DNA from: Epichloe hybrida
Taxonomy: Eukaryota; Ascomycota; Sordariomycetes; Hypocreales; Clavicipitaceae
Direction: 5' to 3'
Assembly (NCBI GenBank): GCA_019022495.1
Contig: JAFEKR010000072.1
Coordinates: forward strand, 1-64,000
DNA length: 64,000 nucleotides
Under the pieces are notes generated by a model. It saw only the letters and a list, made by a program, of their open reading frames with translations, searched no databases and had not been told where the DNA came from. Positions within the stretch are counted from its first letter, which is position 1; each line of letters starts with the position of its first letter. Shown piece after piece: positions 23,400-37,478 of the stretch. The position numbers and the translations under genes were made by a program.

Positions 23400-26300
23400 A
23401 TATTAAAATAATAATAACTAGTAGCCTACCTTTACCTTTAAATTACTTATAGCTTCCTACTATATTACGCACTTTTTCCCCCCTTAACTTTAGGAATTTC
23501 CCTTTAGATTCTATTATACCTTTAGTTTCCTTATGCCATTACCCCTATTATTCCTAAGCTCTTTACTATAGAAAATAAGTCTATTTACTTAAAAAACTAC
23601 AGCTATATATATTATTTATGTACAGGCTGCTCTAAGTTTAAGAGGAGCCCTCTAATCTTGCCCTTCTTGCCTTAAATTAACTACTAATTCCCTTGTGTTT
23701 TAATTATTAACAATAAATATGCTAAGCTTACAAAATATTATATTTAATACATCTACTATAGCAATACTTACGAGGGGGTAGGTTAGCTCCTTCTCCCTTA
23801 TGTTTTACCTTCTTATTACTAACTATTTCTTTATAAGTAATAGTAATAATAAAGGGTAATTTTACTAATCTTCTTGCTATTTTAGATTAGATCTAAACTC
23901 TTATAAACACTAAGGATGCTAGCATTATAGCAGAAGGCCTTATCTTTCTAGAGGAGACTTACTTTTATTTTACTAAGTATGTGCTATCTCTTATACTTAC
24001 CTTTAATTACATAAATATAGCTTACTAAATCGCATTTAGTTTAACTAGTGCCATAAAGGTGTGGCAGGTATGTTATTTCCTCCCCTGTTTACTAGCCTTC
24101 CGCTTATAATTAGGTATAGTTTACTTCTACTACCTACTAGTAGTATATTATTTTACGCTAATAACTTTTAGTTACTATATATCCTACTCTTACTCTAGGG
24201 ATTATAAGATTTACCTAACCTATTTATTCCCTTTCCACTACCTAATTACTAATAATTTACAGGATAATTATTAGGAATATCTCGCTATTTATAATACATA
24301 GATAATTTTATAATTACAGTCCTCCGATCTAGGGTACATTCCCTAGACTATAGCAAAACACTAGTGTTACCTTATAATACAGCAGGTAATTACTAAGAAT
24401 AAGAACAATACTAAGTATCTTATCCGAAATAGTAAGGTATTATCTTACATAGGCGCTATAATCCATAGGTTTCCTATAAAACTTAGCTCTCTTTAAGTGT
24501 ATTTTCCTTTATTATTTAGTAAATAGTCTAATAAGGTTTTTAATTAGAGTATAATAGTGGCTAATAAGGCCAGGCCTTTTTTATAATTACCTTATTCCTT
24601 ATTACTTATGAATTACTTATATCTTACTACACTTCCTACTTGCTTTGCTTTAATAGAAAGCCTAAATTACGCGTTAAGCGCCTTCTATATCTTCTACTAC
24701 TACCTACTAGTTATATTCACTTAGCTAGCCCTTCTATTTTACTAGGTATTTATTACCTTTATATATCTTCCTATAATTCCTAACTTCTTTAACTTTAAAC
24801 TTATTATTATTATCTTTAAGGTTAGGCATTAGCATATCCTTATCTAGAGCGTCTTCCTAGCGATTCTATAGCTCTAATAGGCTAATGTAAAACATATTAT
24901 ATAGTTAACTATACTTATTAGGTAGCGCTAGTTAGTATGCTTATTTACCTATAGTATTAAGTATTTAAAATAGCCTAATAAATCTTAGGTTTAGCTTCTA
25001 TTTCGCGTTCTTAAGCCTAATATTCTTTGCTAATAGTAGTACTAAGTCTTCTCTTTTTAAAGTTATTAGCTAATATCTCTAGTTATAGTACTTTACCTAC
25101 GCTTTAGTAGCCCTTACCTAGTTATATACTAGTTTCTCCCTAATCTTATATAGCTTTTAGATATATACATAAGCTTCTAAGACCTCCCCCTTCTTACTCT
25201 TACCCTTAAGAGCTAGGTAGAACTTAGGTAAATAGCCTATAAGGGTATAGTTAGGGGAGTAACCTATTATCCTATTAATAGTATTATTATATGTAAATTA
25301 AGCTATTAGGAGTAGCTTTAGCTATAGCTATTAGTTTTCTTTAATAAAATATTATAGGTAATATTTAAGCACCTAGTTTATTCTTTTTATTTACCTATTA
25401 GTTTAGGGGTAAAATACTATTAAAAGCCTTTGCTTTATATATAACTAGTAATATACCTCTAACTAGAATTAACTTATAAATACTAACCCTCTATTAGATA
25501 TAATGCCCTCTAGCGCTCTAAATTATAGCTTAATCTCCTTATAGAATAACTTTACTAACTTAGCTATATTAATTGTAGTCTTTATAGGAAGGAAGATAAA
25601 GTACTTAGTAAATTAGTCTATAATTACTAGAATTACATTAGTTTCTCGCTTACCTAGCTACACTAGTAGTAAGCCTATAATAAAGTCTATTAAGATCTCT
25701 GCCTATAGTTACCTTAGTATTAGTAGTAATTTAAGGCTTCTATATAGGCAATGCCTTCTAGCTACCACGCGCTAGTATACTCTATAGCTAGATATATAGT
25801 CTAAAATAGCTTTACTTATTACTAGCTACTAATAGTAATGTTTTAGTAGCTTAAGAGTGTATTTAGTCCTAAAGTAACCTACTAGTAGATTATTATAGTA
25901 TAGCTATAGAAGCTCCTATTATAAGATAGGCTCCTATAGAATAACTACCTAGTCTTTATATATTAGGAGACCCCTTATACTACGTAACTATAGACTAGCC
26001 TTTCCCCTCTCTTTTACTTAGGAGTTAACCTTATCTCTATGCTTTTATAGATCTAGATCTTAGTCCTATGCCTTCTATAGTAGTTATACTAATAGTTTAT
26101 TTACTGTAGATTAGTAAGGATTTAGTAATATAATAGCCCCCTAAATTACTTATACTATACTAATATCTTAGATACATGCTACCTTCTCCTTAAAATCACC
26201 CTTATTTAGCTAACCTATTACTAAATCCACAGCAGCTAACTAGCCTTTTACCTAGGCCACTCTTGCCTTAGTGGGTTTTAAGACTAGCGTTATGCTATAA

Positions 26301-29300
26301 CTTCTTTAATATATTAGTACTTTTTCTTCTACTATATAGATATCTACTATCTTTCTTTAAAGCTCTAGTAGGAGCGCCTTATTTAATATAGGTTTACCCT
26401 TATAATTAGACCTTCTTAATAGTATATCCATAGGGTTATTCTTCCCTAGTCTATACTTAATTATAAAATAAAAAGGGCAGAGGAATATATACTATTATAC
26501 CTATCTTCTATTTAGCTTCTACTACCTTATAAAGGTCTATAGGTTATAATAGTCTAATAAGACCTCTATAGGTGTCTCCACGCCTTTAATATAATATTAC
26601 TAGTGTTTAAATAACTTTACTATAGTAAGTAACTCTTAATTAGCTATACTATAGTTATATTTAGCGTTTATAAACTTCCTTAACTAAAAGGCTACTAGAT
26701 ACTAATAGCCCTTATTATCCTACTAAGATAGGATTCTTACTATTATAAAAATTAAGGTATCTATCTTAATACACACCGCTTAACTTAGGTTATAGTATTA
26801 GAGTAAAGGCACTTACTAAAAGGTATCTTTTAGTTAGTTAAATGCTAACCACTCCTTTTCTCTAAATATAAACCTCCTAGTCTAGATGCTATTTTAACTA
26901 CCTTTTATTAGCATATAAAGAGGTACTATAATCCTAGAGTATTTATAAATAAACTATTAATAGAAGTTATAGAATCTAAGGAATAACTATATATCCTTAA
27001 AACTTATAGGCTTTTTCTATTCCCTAATTATATTAACTTAGTAAGTATCTATTAATATCCTATTAATAAAGAGAATAAACCCTATGAATTCTACTAACTC
27101 CTTATAAAAAGAGCACTTAGAAGGTTTTATATATAACTCCGCTAACCTTATATGCTCTAAGACTTACTTAATATATTTAGTATACTTCTCTTTTATCTTA
27201 GAGAAAATTAAGATATTATCTAGATATACTATATAAATAGTGTTAACTAGTCTATAAAGCGCCTTATAGATATAGCTTTAAAAAGTAGCTAGAGCGTTAG
27301 TTAACCTAAAAGGCATTATAAGGTACTTATAGTACCTATAACACATATAAAAAGCTATCTTCTACTTATTACCCTCTTTAATATAAATCTAGTAGTACAC
27401 GTCCTTAATATTAATCTTTAAAAAGAAACAGGCCCCTTAGTATTAATTAAGGATCTCCGAAATTAGAGAGAGAGCATAGTAATTCTTCTATATTACCTTA
27501 TTAAGTCCCTAATAGTTAATGTATAGCTAGAGTATTCTATCCTTCTTTAGCATAAATAGGATAGGCATGCCTGCTAGGCTCTTTAAGGGTCTTATCTAGC
27601 CCTTCTTTAGGTTATTATTAATATATTCCTAGAGCTCTCTAAGTTTACTTTAGGAGAGAGGATAAATTAGTCTATATAGAGGTATAGCTCCTAGTATAAG
27701 ATTAATTATATAGTTAGTTAACTTCTTTAATAGAAGACTCCCTACCTTATTTAAAGTAAACATATCTTTAAACTTATATAGTTTCTCTAGGATATTCTTA
27801 ATAGTTCTATATACTTTTACCTTCTCTTTATCTTTAAGGGGTATAAACTTATCTTTTATAACGCTTATAATAGTATATACTATTATCTTATTATATATTA
27901 CCTTTATAAACTTATAGGGAGTTAGTAGTAAAAAGGCTACCCTTCTCTTTTTAAACCACTATTCTTATAAGTATAAGTATAGGTATACGCATTCTTCTAT
28001 AAGTATATGTATTCTAATTAATATAGGGCTTCCCTTTACTCTTAGATCTCTATTAATAGCTATATATAGTAACTTAAGGTCTTTCTTTTTACCCTATAAG
28101 TCTTTAATTATAATAGGCACCTTATAGATACTATATTAAGGGACTATAAGAGCCCCTACTACCTTTAAGATAGGTACTATAGCCTTAGCCTAATTAAGCT
28201 TATAAGTCTATGCAAATTAGGCGCTTATAATATTAATCTTAGCGCAACTATTAAGATCCACTACTATTTTAATATCTTTATGCCTATAAATAATAACTAG
28301 TATATAGAATTAGTATCCTACTAGTACCCTAGTGTCTAAGGTAGAGGTAAGGGCATTTACTTTTACCTCTAGGAGTTTCCCTAGCCTTCTTACTAGTCTT
28401 TCTTTAGCTTATTATAATTATAAATAAGGTACTTAGTACTACTATAATTATAGCACTACTTTTTTCCTTAGGGTCTATTATTATTTAGGTAAGTAGCTAG
28501 AGTCCTCTCCTTATCCTTATCCTTATCTCTTTAGTCCCTATTTAGCTAATACCCTTGTAAGGAATTATATCTTTAGTGTTAAGCTGCCTTATATAGGCCC
28601 TTCTCTTCTAAATTATTTAGCTTTTACTTATTCTTTAATATTACCTCCTAAAATCACTAGGCAAGTTATATAATATTTTCTTATATTAGGCTAGTAATAT
28701 TTATATGTAGGTTAATATAATCTTATAAGTTAGGAAGTAACTTTATAAAGAATATAAGGGCATAGGTCTTCTCTAGAGCTTACTCTAGGTATTTCTCTAG
28801 CAAATCTAGGTAAATACTAAACTTAATAGGACTCTAACCTTCCTTTTACTTTATATTCTCTAGTTACATAGCTATTTATACATCATAGCTTGCAAAATCC
28901 TTAAGTAGCGTAAGGGTCTATTCCTAGAACTTATCCTAGTTATCCTTAGGGTAATTATAGCTATTAGCTAGTTATTCTTTAATATATTAGTCCTATCTAG
29001 CCTAATAGTTCATATATATATAGTTAAGTATAAAAAGAATCTTTTAGTTATTATAATAGTACTTCTTCTTTACCCCCTTAAAGGTATAGTTAAGGTTATT
29101 TAGCTATATCTTATGCTTCTATAGGTTTATAAGGTATTAGAGTTCTATAATATTTTAGACCTTAACTTCTTAGCTACTAAGACTTAAGAATATACTAGCC
29201 TTTTAATTCCTTTTTATTAGCTCTTCTCCCTTATAAAGTTATAGTAAGTTAGTAAGTTTTTATTCCTATTCTTATAGTTCTTTAAGTCACTTTAGATAAG

Positions 29301-29450
29301 TAATTCATTCTTAAATCACTACCTCTTCTACCCCTATAGTAAAGGATTTAGTCTTAGATAGGGTTCTTATAGAACGTAGTATGTTACTAGCTACGGTATT
29401 ACCCTTATTTAGCGGGTCCTAGGGAATACATAGCATTACTCTAGTAGATT
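23400..29450 (-). pseudogene. RIP-inactivated gag-pol of gypsy A
   Basis: On the minus strand a degraded zinc-knuckle-like gag end is near 28.4 kb, with two of the expected Cys/His positions lost. The reverse transcriptase is at about 27.3-27.6 kb, with residues matching PILFxxKKD, INYQGLNK and KIxIKDVYYQI of the family. The integrase core is at about 25.3-25.7 kb, with IDFIIGL, DxFTKYFIFLP and EGIISNRG. Stops are frequent throughout. The Asp-Asp-Glu positions are partly readable, but the protein cannot be made. Confidence 0.82.
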
Positions 29451-29506
29451 AGGTAGTTCTCCCCCCTATATTACTCTTAGGTAGCTAGTAGGAGAAGCTT
29501 TAGAAT

Positions 29507-29708
29507 TATAAGAATAAAGGGATAGCTAGGTAAGAGGTATAGGGGGCACTTATATATTAACTAAAGCTTACTAGGTCTAAGTGTGTTATGCATGCGAGTC
29601 GCTAGCTTATAGCTAGTGGCTCGCTAGTATTACATAGACCTAGCCCTAGGGCGTGGTGTGCCCGCTAGGTGGTGCGCTAGCGCACCGGTGTTGTGAGTGG
29701 GCCTCACA
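29507..29708 (-). repeat. 5' LTR of gypsy A
   Basis: 202 bp; less mutated at its right half (GTGGTGTGCCCGCTAGGTGG kept) than the partner LTR. Confidence 0.88.
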
Positions 29709-29713
29709 TAAAT

Positions 29714-32700
29714 CCCCTTATATTTAAGGATAGTAATATTCCTAAATAGCTTAAATAATACTATAAGGTAATATATAGTTAGCTAAGAGTTCCCTATATC
29801 TTAGAGTTACTTATAAGGCTAAGGTAAAAAAGCTAAAGTTATAATAATATCTATAATAAAGAATTATAATAAAAGCTATAATAAAGAGAGTAAGAATAAT
29901 AAGAGATAATACTTTAGCTTCCTTATAAATAACTTATAATAAGGTTCCTAGTAATAAAGTATAGGCTAGAAGCTATTTAAGTACTATAAATATAATAGCC
30001 TTAGATATAGTATAAATAAATATAAAGTAATAAACTACTTAATTTATAAGAGTAATAAGTATATTACTAAGAAGTATAAAGATAGTAGTAATAAATCTTT
30101 AGACTTAAATAAAATTCTAATTAGTTTAGTATAAGCCTAGGATAATAGTCTTACTATAAAGAAACTTATAAATAAGAGAATAAGAATATAGGTATTCCTA
30201 AAGTAAGATAACTACTAGTTAGTAATACTAGCGCTATTTAATATAAAAGTAAAGTATTTAATAATTTACCCTAAGCTATTATTAAAATAAGACTAGAAAA
30301 ATATAGTAAAAGTAAAGGTAATACTAGAAAGTATAAGTAAAAATAAGATTTTATACTAAGGAATTTTATATAAAGTAGTTAAGGTAAAGGATAGTATAAG
30401 CTATATAAAGGTTTACTAAGTTAGCTACTATATTACTAATACTAAAGAAGGAATACTCCTAGGAATAAACTAGACCTTAGAGTATAAACCTATAGTAATA
30501 AACTAAAAGTAAGGTTTTTATAGGTTTCTAATAACTAAAGAATATATTATATTTACTTTAAGTAAGTAATAACTATATAAGGTAGTAAAGTAATCTTTAA
30601 TTATATTACTACTAGTATTACTAAAGATTAAAGTAGTTAAGCCTAAAATAAAAAAGAGGGATATAAATAAAGTTTTACTAATAAATATTATAGTAAGTAA
30701 TAACCTAACTTATAATATAGTTATAGTAATAGTAATAAGTAATATCTAGCCCTTAAAGAAAAAGAAACTAAGAAGTATAATAATGCTTTAGGTAGTGTTT
30801 TATAAGGAGTTAGTAGTGTTTATATAAGAAATAAATAGTAATATACCCTAATAGTAAATCCTAGAAAAGTATATAGAATTTATAAATATATTTTTAAAAG
30901 ATTTAGCTAGTAAGCTCCTAGAACTTAAGGGCTATACTTATATAATTAAATCAGAAAAGAGAAAATAGCTACTATAAGGACTTATATATAACCTAGTAGA
31001 AAAAGAGCTAGAGGTGCTTAGGGAGTACCTTATAAGTATATAGGAGAAAGGGTAAATTAGAAGATTAATAAGCCTAGCTAGAGCCTTCATTTTATTTATT
31101 CTAAAAAAATTAGGAAAATTAAGGCTTTATATAGATTATAGGGGTCTTAATAAGATTACTATTAAAAATAAGGCCCCCTTATTATTAATCTCTAAAATTC
31201 TTAATTAACTAGTAAGTATAAAAGTTTTTATATTATTAAATCTCTAAGAGGTATACTACTAGCTATATATTTATAAGGGTAATAAGTAAAAGATAGTATT
31301 TTATTACTACTATAAGCACTTTAAGTACCTTATAATACTATTTAGATTAGTAAATATACTAGCTACTTTTTAGGAATATATTAATAACGCTCTTAAGGGA
31401 CTTATAGATAAATTTTATATTACTTACCTTAATAATATCCTAATATATAGTAGTAACCTAGTAAGATATATAGAGTATATTAAAAGGGTACTAGAGTAAC
31501 TTTAAGATATAGATCTTTATGTTAACCTTAAGAAGTACTAATTTTTAGTATTATAAGTAAAATTCCTAGGGTTTATTATATTTAAAAAAGGCATTAAGAT
31601 AAAACTATTAAGGGTTAAAGCTATTATAACCTAGCTAATACCCTATAGTGTATTTAATATTTAATTATTCCTTAGGTTTATAGGGTTTTACTAATACTTT
31701 ATAAAATAGTATAGTAAGGTAGTAGTTTTACTAATAAACTATTTAAAAGGTATTTAACTAGTAGAGTTTAAGCTAAAGCCTAATAAACTTATAGTGTTTA
31801 GAGAACTCTAAAAGAAGTTCTAGGAGGTACTAATCTTAGTATACTTTAACTTACTTTATTTACTAAGAGTAAAGATAGATATATCTAGTTATATAATTAG
31901 AGCTATACTTATAATATTAATACTAGGTAGCTAGTACCTAGTAGTATATTTTTTAAGGAAGTTAACTAATATTAAGCTTTATTACTTAACCCTAGATACT
32001 AAGTTACTAGTAATGTAAGAGGTGTTTTAGGCCTAGAGATATTACCTTATGTATTTAACTTACTAAATTATAGTTATAATAAAGTATCTTAATTATAAGT
32101 ACCTAGCTATAAAGCTAAAGCTATCTAGTAAGTAAGTAATAGTATTAAATAAGCTTTATTTATTTAATTTTAAAATTAAATATTATATAAGTAAGCTAAA
32201 CCCTACTAATACCTTATTAAGAAAAGTAAATTATATTAATAAGAAGTATAGGGTAAAGTATATATCCTTATAGCTACCTAAATTCTTAGCTAAGTTTATA
32301 AATACTAAGTAATAAGGGTGCTATATATATAATAGTGTAGTTATAGGCCTTAAGGTTATATTACTTAGTGTAGTTAATAGTTTATTATAAGAGCGCTATA
32401 AGAGCTATTCTAGCCTCTAGGGTTTTAAGAAAATATAACTTAATTATATTATTAAGAAACCTAATAGTCCTATAAAGCCTATAAGTAATATACTAACTAG
32501 GTTTACTAATTATAAGTAGTAAGGTTATACCTTATTTATATTATTTAATATTTTTATAAGTCTAGTAAGCCTATAGGTTAGGAGTCTAGCTAGGTTAGTA
32601 GTTAGTAAGTAATATAAGTGCCCCCTTAAACTACTACTTAGCTATAATTTATTTATAAGTTTAAAAGTATACTATAAGCTAGTTACTTATAGTAGTATTA

Positions 32701-32830
32701 TAGTAAGAATATAAGTAATCTAGTAAACCTTTTCTAAGTTTATATATAATACTTATTCTAAGTATATAAAATTAAAGACTCTAATTTAAGTTATATTATT
32801 TTAAGTATAGTAAGGTAATAACTTTACTAT
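29714..32830 (+). pseudogene. Gypsy B gag end, protease and reverse transcriptase/RNase H remnant
   Basis: From about 31.08 kb a plus-strand frame reads as gypsy reverse transcriptase: LRLYIDYRGLNKITIKN, then a LLLISKILNQL stretch, EYINNALKGL, and YITYLNNILIYS where YxDD is expected, with both Asp positions changed to Asn. Then follow VKFLGFII and an RNase H part with LLRVKIDISSYIIRAIL. In-frame TAA/TAG codons are common. Confidence 0.82.
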
Positions 32831-32887
32831 CCCTCCCGGGCACGAGGTAAAACTACTTAAATTATAGATCTCTATTTTTCAACACCT

Positions 32888-33573
32888 TTTCCAAATATCT
32901 AGCCTTCTTCTCTAGCTTTTTATTTCCCTTCTTCTTCTTAATTTTCCTAAATTCCTTGATGTTTTCTTTGGTTTTTTGAATTTCCTTTTTATCTAGAATT
33001 TCCTCGGATTTTTGGATAGCCATTAGGTTCTATAGCCTAGTGGTTATAGCCCCTAGCTTGTGGTCACCCTTAGCTATACTATTTTCTGATTAGTTAGTCG
33101 TTAATTGGTTGATTAGTAGCCCTTAACCTACCTGTGGATTCGAATTAGAGTGGAGTTAAGTGAGGATGAGTTGTGTTTTTTTTTTGGTTTGCCTTAGAGC
33201 TTTGAAGGATAAGTTATAAGATAAAAGAGATTTCCAAATATCTAGCCTTCTTCTCTAGCTTTTTATTTCCCTTCTTCTTCTCACTTTTCCTAAATTCCTT
33301 AATGTTTTCTTTGGTTTTTTGAATTTCCTTTTTATCTAGAATTTCCTCGGATTTTTGAATAGCTATTAGGTTTTGTAGCCTAGTAGTTATAGCCCCTAGC
33401 TTGTGGTTACCCTTGGCTATACTATTTTCTAATTAGTTAGTTGTCAATTGGTTAATTAGTAGCCCTTGACCTACCTGTGGATTGTAACGAATTGGAGTGG
33501 AGTTAAGTGAGGATAAGTTATGTTTTTTTTTGGTTTGCCTTGGAGCTTTGAAGGATAAGTTATAAGATAGAAG
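32888..33573 (+). repeat. Direct repeat of a 343-bp unit within the SINE-like insertion
   Basis: The two units start TTTCCAAATATCTAGCC and end AAGTTATAAGATARAAGAGA. They differ mainly by transitions, and the second has a small insertion before the B-box-like site (GGATTGTAACGAATT). Confidence 0.85.
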
Positions 33574-33576
33574 AGA

Positions 33577-34276
33577 TATAAAGAGATAGAATAAACATAG
33601 TCATAAAGGAAGAGGGAATTATATTAATTTATGCTATAAGTAAAACTCAAATGGATTTAAGTTTAACTGCGGTTGTAAATTATAACTCTTTTGTAATTAT
33701 AGCTATAAAGTTTATTATAAACTTTGTATTAACTTTTTAGCCCTTAAATTTATAGCTTAAAGCTTATTTCTTTTATGTTTTACCTAACACTATAGTGATT
33801 ATTGAATTTAGTTATTACATGTGGCACTAGCTAGGTATTACTAGTAATTTTTTTGGTTCCTTGAAAATTAGATGCATTGGCCACAGCCAATGACCCCAAA
33901 AAAAATTAAAAATCAATAAGATAAAAGAGATATAGAGAGATAGAACAAACACAGTCGCAGAGGAAGGGGGAATCACGTTAATTTATGCTGTGAGTAAAAC
34001 TCAAATAGATTTGAGTTTAACTACAGTCGCGAATTATAACTGTATCTTATGTAATCGTAGCTATAAAGTTTATTACAAACTTTATATTAACTTTTTAGCC
34101 CCTAAATTTATAGCTTAAAGCTTATTCCTTTTATGTTTTACCTAACACTACGGTGATTATTGAATTTAGTTGTTACATGTGGCACTAGCTAGGTATTGCT
34201 AGTAATTTTTTTGGTTCCTTGAAAATTAGATGCATTGGCCACAGCCAATGACCCCAAAAAAAAAAAATTAAAAATC
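33577..34276 (+). repeat. Direct repeat of a unit of about 354 bp within the SINE-like insertion
   Basis: Each unit starts TATARAGAGATAGAAYAAAC and ends with the small hairpin CATTGGCCACAGCCAATG followed by ACCCCAAAAA and an A-rich tail. The end resembles part of the transporter intron at 4.45-4.56 kb. Confidence 0.82.
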
Positions 34277-34290
34277 AATAACTTTACTAT

Positions 34291-35700
34291 AGGTTAAAGA
34301 AAGTTACTTAAAAGTAGTAACCTAGAAGTATTATAAACATAGTTTATTAGGCCCTCTAAGCTATTAATATTTAAGAATAGAGTTTTTATTCTAGTAAGTA
34401 TAAGAACGGAAGTTTTAATACTTACTTATAATAACCTAGTAGTAAGCTACTAGGGAGTTAGTAAAACCCTTTACTAAATTATAAACTAGTACTACTAGCT
34501 ATTAATAAAGAAAGATACTAAGTTATATATATAAACTTATATAAGCTATTAAACTTTAAAGCTAAGGTACTATAAACCTTATAGTAAGCTAGTAGTGCTA
34601 CTAGTGCTTAATTAGCCTTTTTAAAAATTATTAATAGACTTTATTATAAGGCTACTACCTATAAAAGATATAAACTAAACTTATAATATAATCTTAGTTA
34701 TTATAAACTATTTTATAAAATATAGTATTTATATCCTTATTTTAATATATATAACTAGTAATAAGTTAGCTATTATATTCTTAGAATATGTTTTTAAGGA
34801 TTATAGTGCTCTAGAGGGTATTATTATAAACTATAGTTTAACTTTTACTAGTAGGTTTTAGATAACCTTTTACTATCTTATTATAACTAAGTAGTAACTA
34901 AGTACTATATTTTACTTATAAATAGATAGTTAAATAAAATATCTAAACTAAGTTTTAGAGTATTATTTAATAGCCTTTACTTACTTTAACTAAACTAATT
35001 AGGCTAATAACCTTTTAATAGTATAGTTTATATATAATATAAGTATTTATTTAACTTATAGCTATACCCTAGCTAAGGCGCTATAAGGCTATAACCCTAG
35101 GGGACTATAGTAAGTAATTATAGATATTCCTATAGTAAATAACTAGGTAAAAACTTATACTATTATACTAAAAGATAAATATATAGTAATTAAGTAGCTC
35201 CTAAGTAACTTATAGGTCTAGTATATAAAATACTATAATAAGAAGTAAACTTTAATAAAGTTTAGTATAGGTAACTATATTTTATTATTTATAAAGAATA
35301 TTAACTTATAGTAACCTAGTAAGAAGCTAAGTATAAAGTACTTAAGCTCTTATAAAATTAAAAAGGTAATTAGTACTTATAGATTTATATACTAATTAAA
35401 GCTACTACTTAGAATATATTTATATAATATTTTTAATATTACTAACCTTAAACTATTTATAAGGGACTTATTTAGTGTAAAAGATATATTTTTACTATAA
35501 GAGAATATTATAGAGAATAAGTAAGAGTTTAAAGTTAAAAGAATTATATTATATTATTATAATAGGAGATATTAGAAATACCTAGTTAAATAGAAGGGCT
35601 ATAATACTTTAGAGAATTCTTAGGTAAAAAGAAAAGATTTTATTATAATAAATATTCTTAAGAATTATAAGTAATAACTAAGTAGCTAGTTTATAAATAT
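34291..35700 (+). pseudogene. Gypsy B integrase and chromodomain remnant
   Basis: A plus-strand frame from about 34.6 kb reads LLIDFIIRLLPI, SNKLAIIFLEYVFK and further integrase-core residues. At about 35579-35604 it reads YLVK-stop-KGYNTLENS, a mutated chromodomain core (family form YLVKWKGY..TWE). The C-terminal chromodomain marks B as a chromovirus, a class that targets heterochromatin. The remaining 35.7-37.6 kb up to the LTR is AT-rich with no motif that I recognise. Confidence 0.78.
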
Positions 35701-37478
35701 AAAGGTATATTTAATAGAGTTTAAATAGTAGTAGTAATATATAAAAAAAATCTAGATAATTTCTTAAATAACCTAACTTATAGCTACTTTATACTAATTA
35801 CTTTATTAATATATTAATTACCTAGCCTTTAGTAGTCTTACTAGTGCTAATAAGGGTAGAGGATTTATTTTTATTATTAGAAGAATCCCTCTCTTTATAT
35901 ATATATATATATAAAGCTTACTAGGAAGGTCTAGTAGCCTAATATAAGTAAGAAGTATAAATATATTAGTAGTAAGCTACTAGTAAGTTAGTAAAGCTAT
36001 AAGCTAAAGTATAAGAAGTATATATAAATAAAAGGGTTTATGTAATAAAATATAAGCTATTAGAAATATTAATCTAGACTTCCAGATTAATAGTATTATT
36101 TAGTAGTAATATAGTAACTTATTTATTAGTATTAGCCTTATATATAACTTTTACTATAAGCTATACTTACCTTACTTAACTATGCTTATTAGTATTTTTA
36201 GTAATTAAAAGTATATTATAAAGTTTACGCTTTATATATATTAAATACTAGTAGTATATTAGTAGTAACTAAGTTATAGAAATAAGGGATATATATATTA
36301 TTAAGAAAGTATAAATTATTATTAGGATTACTATAAGTATTAATATACTTAAAGAGCATATAGTATAACTAAGTAAACTAAGTAAGATACTAGTAATATA
36401 TTAGTATATATATTAGTAGTAAGAAAAGGGAGAATATACCTTAGAATAGTTTTTATTATTTTATAAGTAATATATACATTTTATTAAGTTACCTATATAA
36501 GTTAGTAATAATATATAGTAAGATAGTAGTAAAGTTATACTTAGAGAATTAGTATACTATATTAGAATATATTTACTCTCTATAAGATATTATAGCTTTA
36601 TACTATTACTATCCTTAGGTATAATAGCTTATATTATTACTTACTATATATAGTATATATAAGGAATTTTTATTTTACTAGTACTACTAGCTATAAGTTA
36701 GTAAGGTAAGCACTAAGGGGATATAGATATTATACTTATATAGAAATTTTAGAAGCTAAATATTTCTTACTAAAAGACTTTAAAAGGGATATTATAGAAG
36801 TCTTTATACTAGAGAGAGGTAGTAGTAGTAAAGTAATTACTTATATTAAAAATATTATTAATTACTAGTAAGTTAGTAGTAATATACTATAAGAAACTTA
36901 TAAGTAAAAGGTAAGTAACTAATATTTTATTATTTAAGAGAATTTAGATATTTTAGATAAGGATAGATATAGATAATAAAGTAATACTAGAGAATATTAG
37001 TAATTACTATAAGAGAAGCTATAAAGCTACTAGCTTATAAATAAAGGTAACTTATAATACTAAGAGAGAATATAAAAGGAAAAAAAGTATATAAAAGTAA
37101 GGAAAAGCAGGCCTTTTTTATATTAGCCCTAAACCCCTAAGTAATTTATATGCTATATATAGCTAATCTAGGAATTATAATATTTATAGTTATAGCTACT
37201 TTGAGTAAATATATATACTAGCTATAAACTCCTAGTAAGATTAATATAATATCCCTAATATTAAATAAGAAGTTATTTATTTTAAATAGTATATATTACC
37301 TTATTTATTTAACCTAATTATAAAACTTAATACTAGTAATTTACTTACTTAGTGCTAATAACTTATTAAATAAAGGTATATATATTATAGGTAATAAAGT
37401 AGTAAGTATATAGTTATTTATAATCTAGTAGTTATAAGAAGAATTACCTAAGTCCTTATAATATTTACCTTATTATTT

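Larger units (their letters stand above)
23121..29708 (-). mobile_element. Ty3/gypsy retrotransposon 'A' (minus strand) inserted into B
   Basis: The LTRs are 23121-23322 and 29507-29708, each 202 bp. In plus-strand reading they start TGTGAGAACAAAGG and end GTGGGCCTCACA, so both ends show the TG...CA form. The target duplication TAAAT is exact on both sides. A GGGGGG-containing tract next to the left LTR, read on the minus strand, is a good polypurine tract, so the 5' LTR is the right one. Minus-strand translation gives gag, reverse transcriptase and integrase in the gypsy order. A 3'-truncated relative of the same family lies at 38301-39643. Confidence 0.92.
32831..34276 (+). mobile_element. 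SINE-like composite insertion in gypsy B
   Basis: An insertion of 1,446 bp is flanked by a perfect 14-bp duplication AATAACTTTACTAT (32817-32830 and 34277-34290) and ends in an A-rich tail, as expected of target-primed retroposition. It begins with an unusually GC-rich CCCTCCCGGGCACGAGG. It then contains a 343-bp unit twice (32888-33230, 33231-33573) and a different unit of about 354 bp twice (about 33577-33930 and 33931-34276). The first unit type holds TAGCCTAGTGGTTATAGCC near 33034 and GTGGATTCGAATTAG near 33133, which resemble RNA polymerase III A and B boxes of a tRNA-derived SINE. It has no coding frame. Far fewer TA changes are seen here than in its host, so it looks younger. Confidence 0.65.

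Noticed and set aside
33030..33150. Functional tRNA gene
   Set aside because: A- and B-box-like motifs are present but about 95 bp apart and no cloverleaf with paired acceptor stem could be drawn; better read as a tRNA-derived SINE head.
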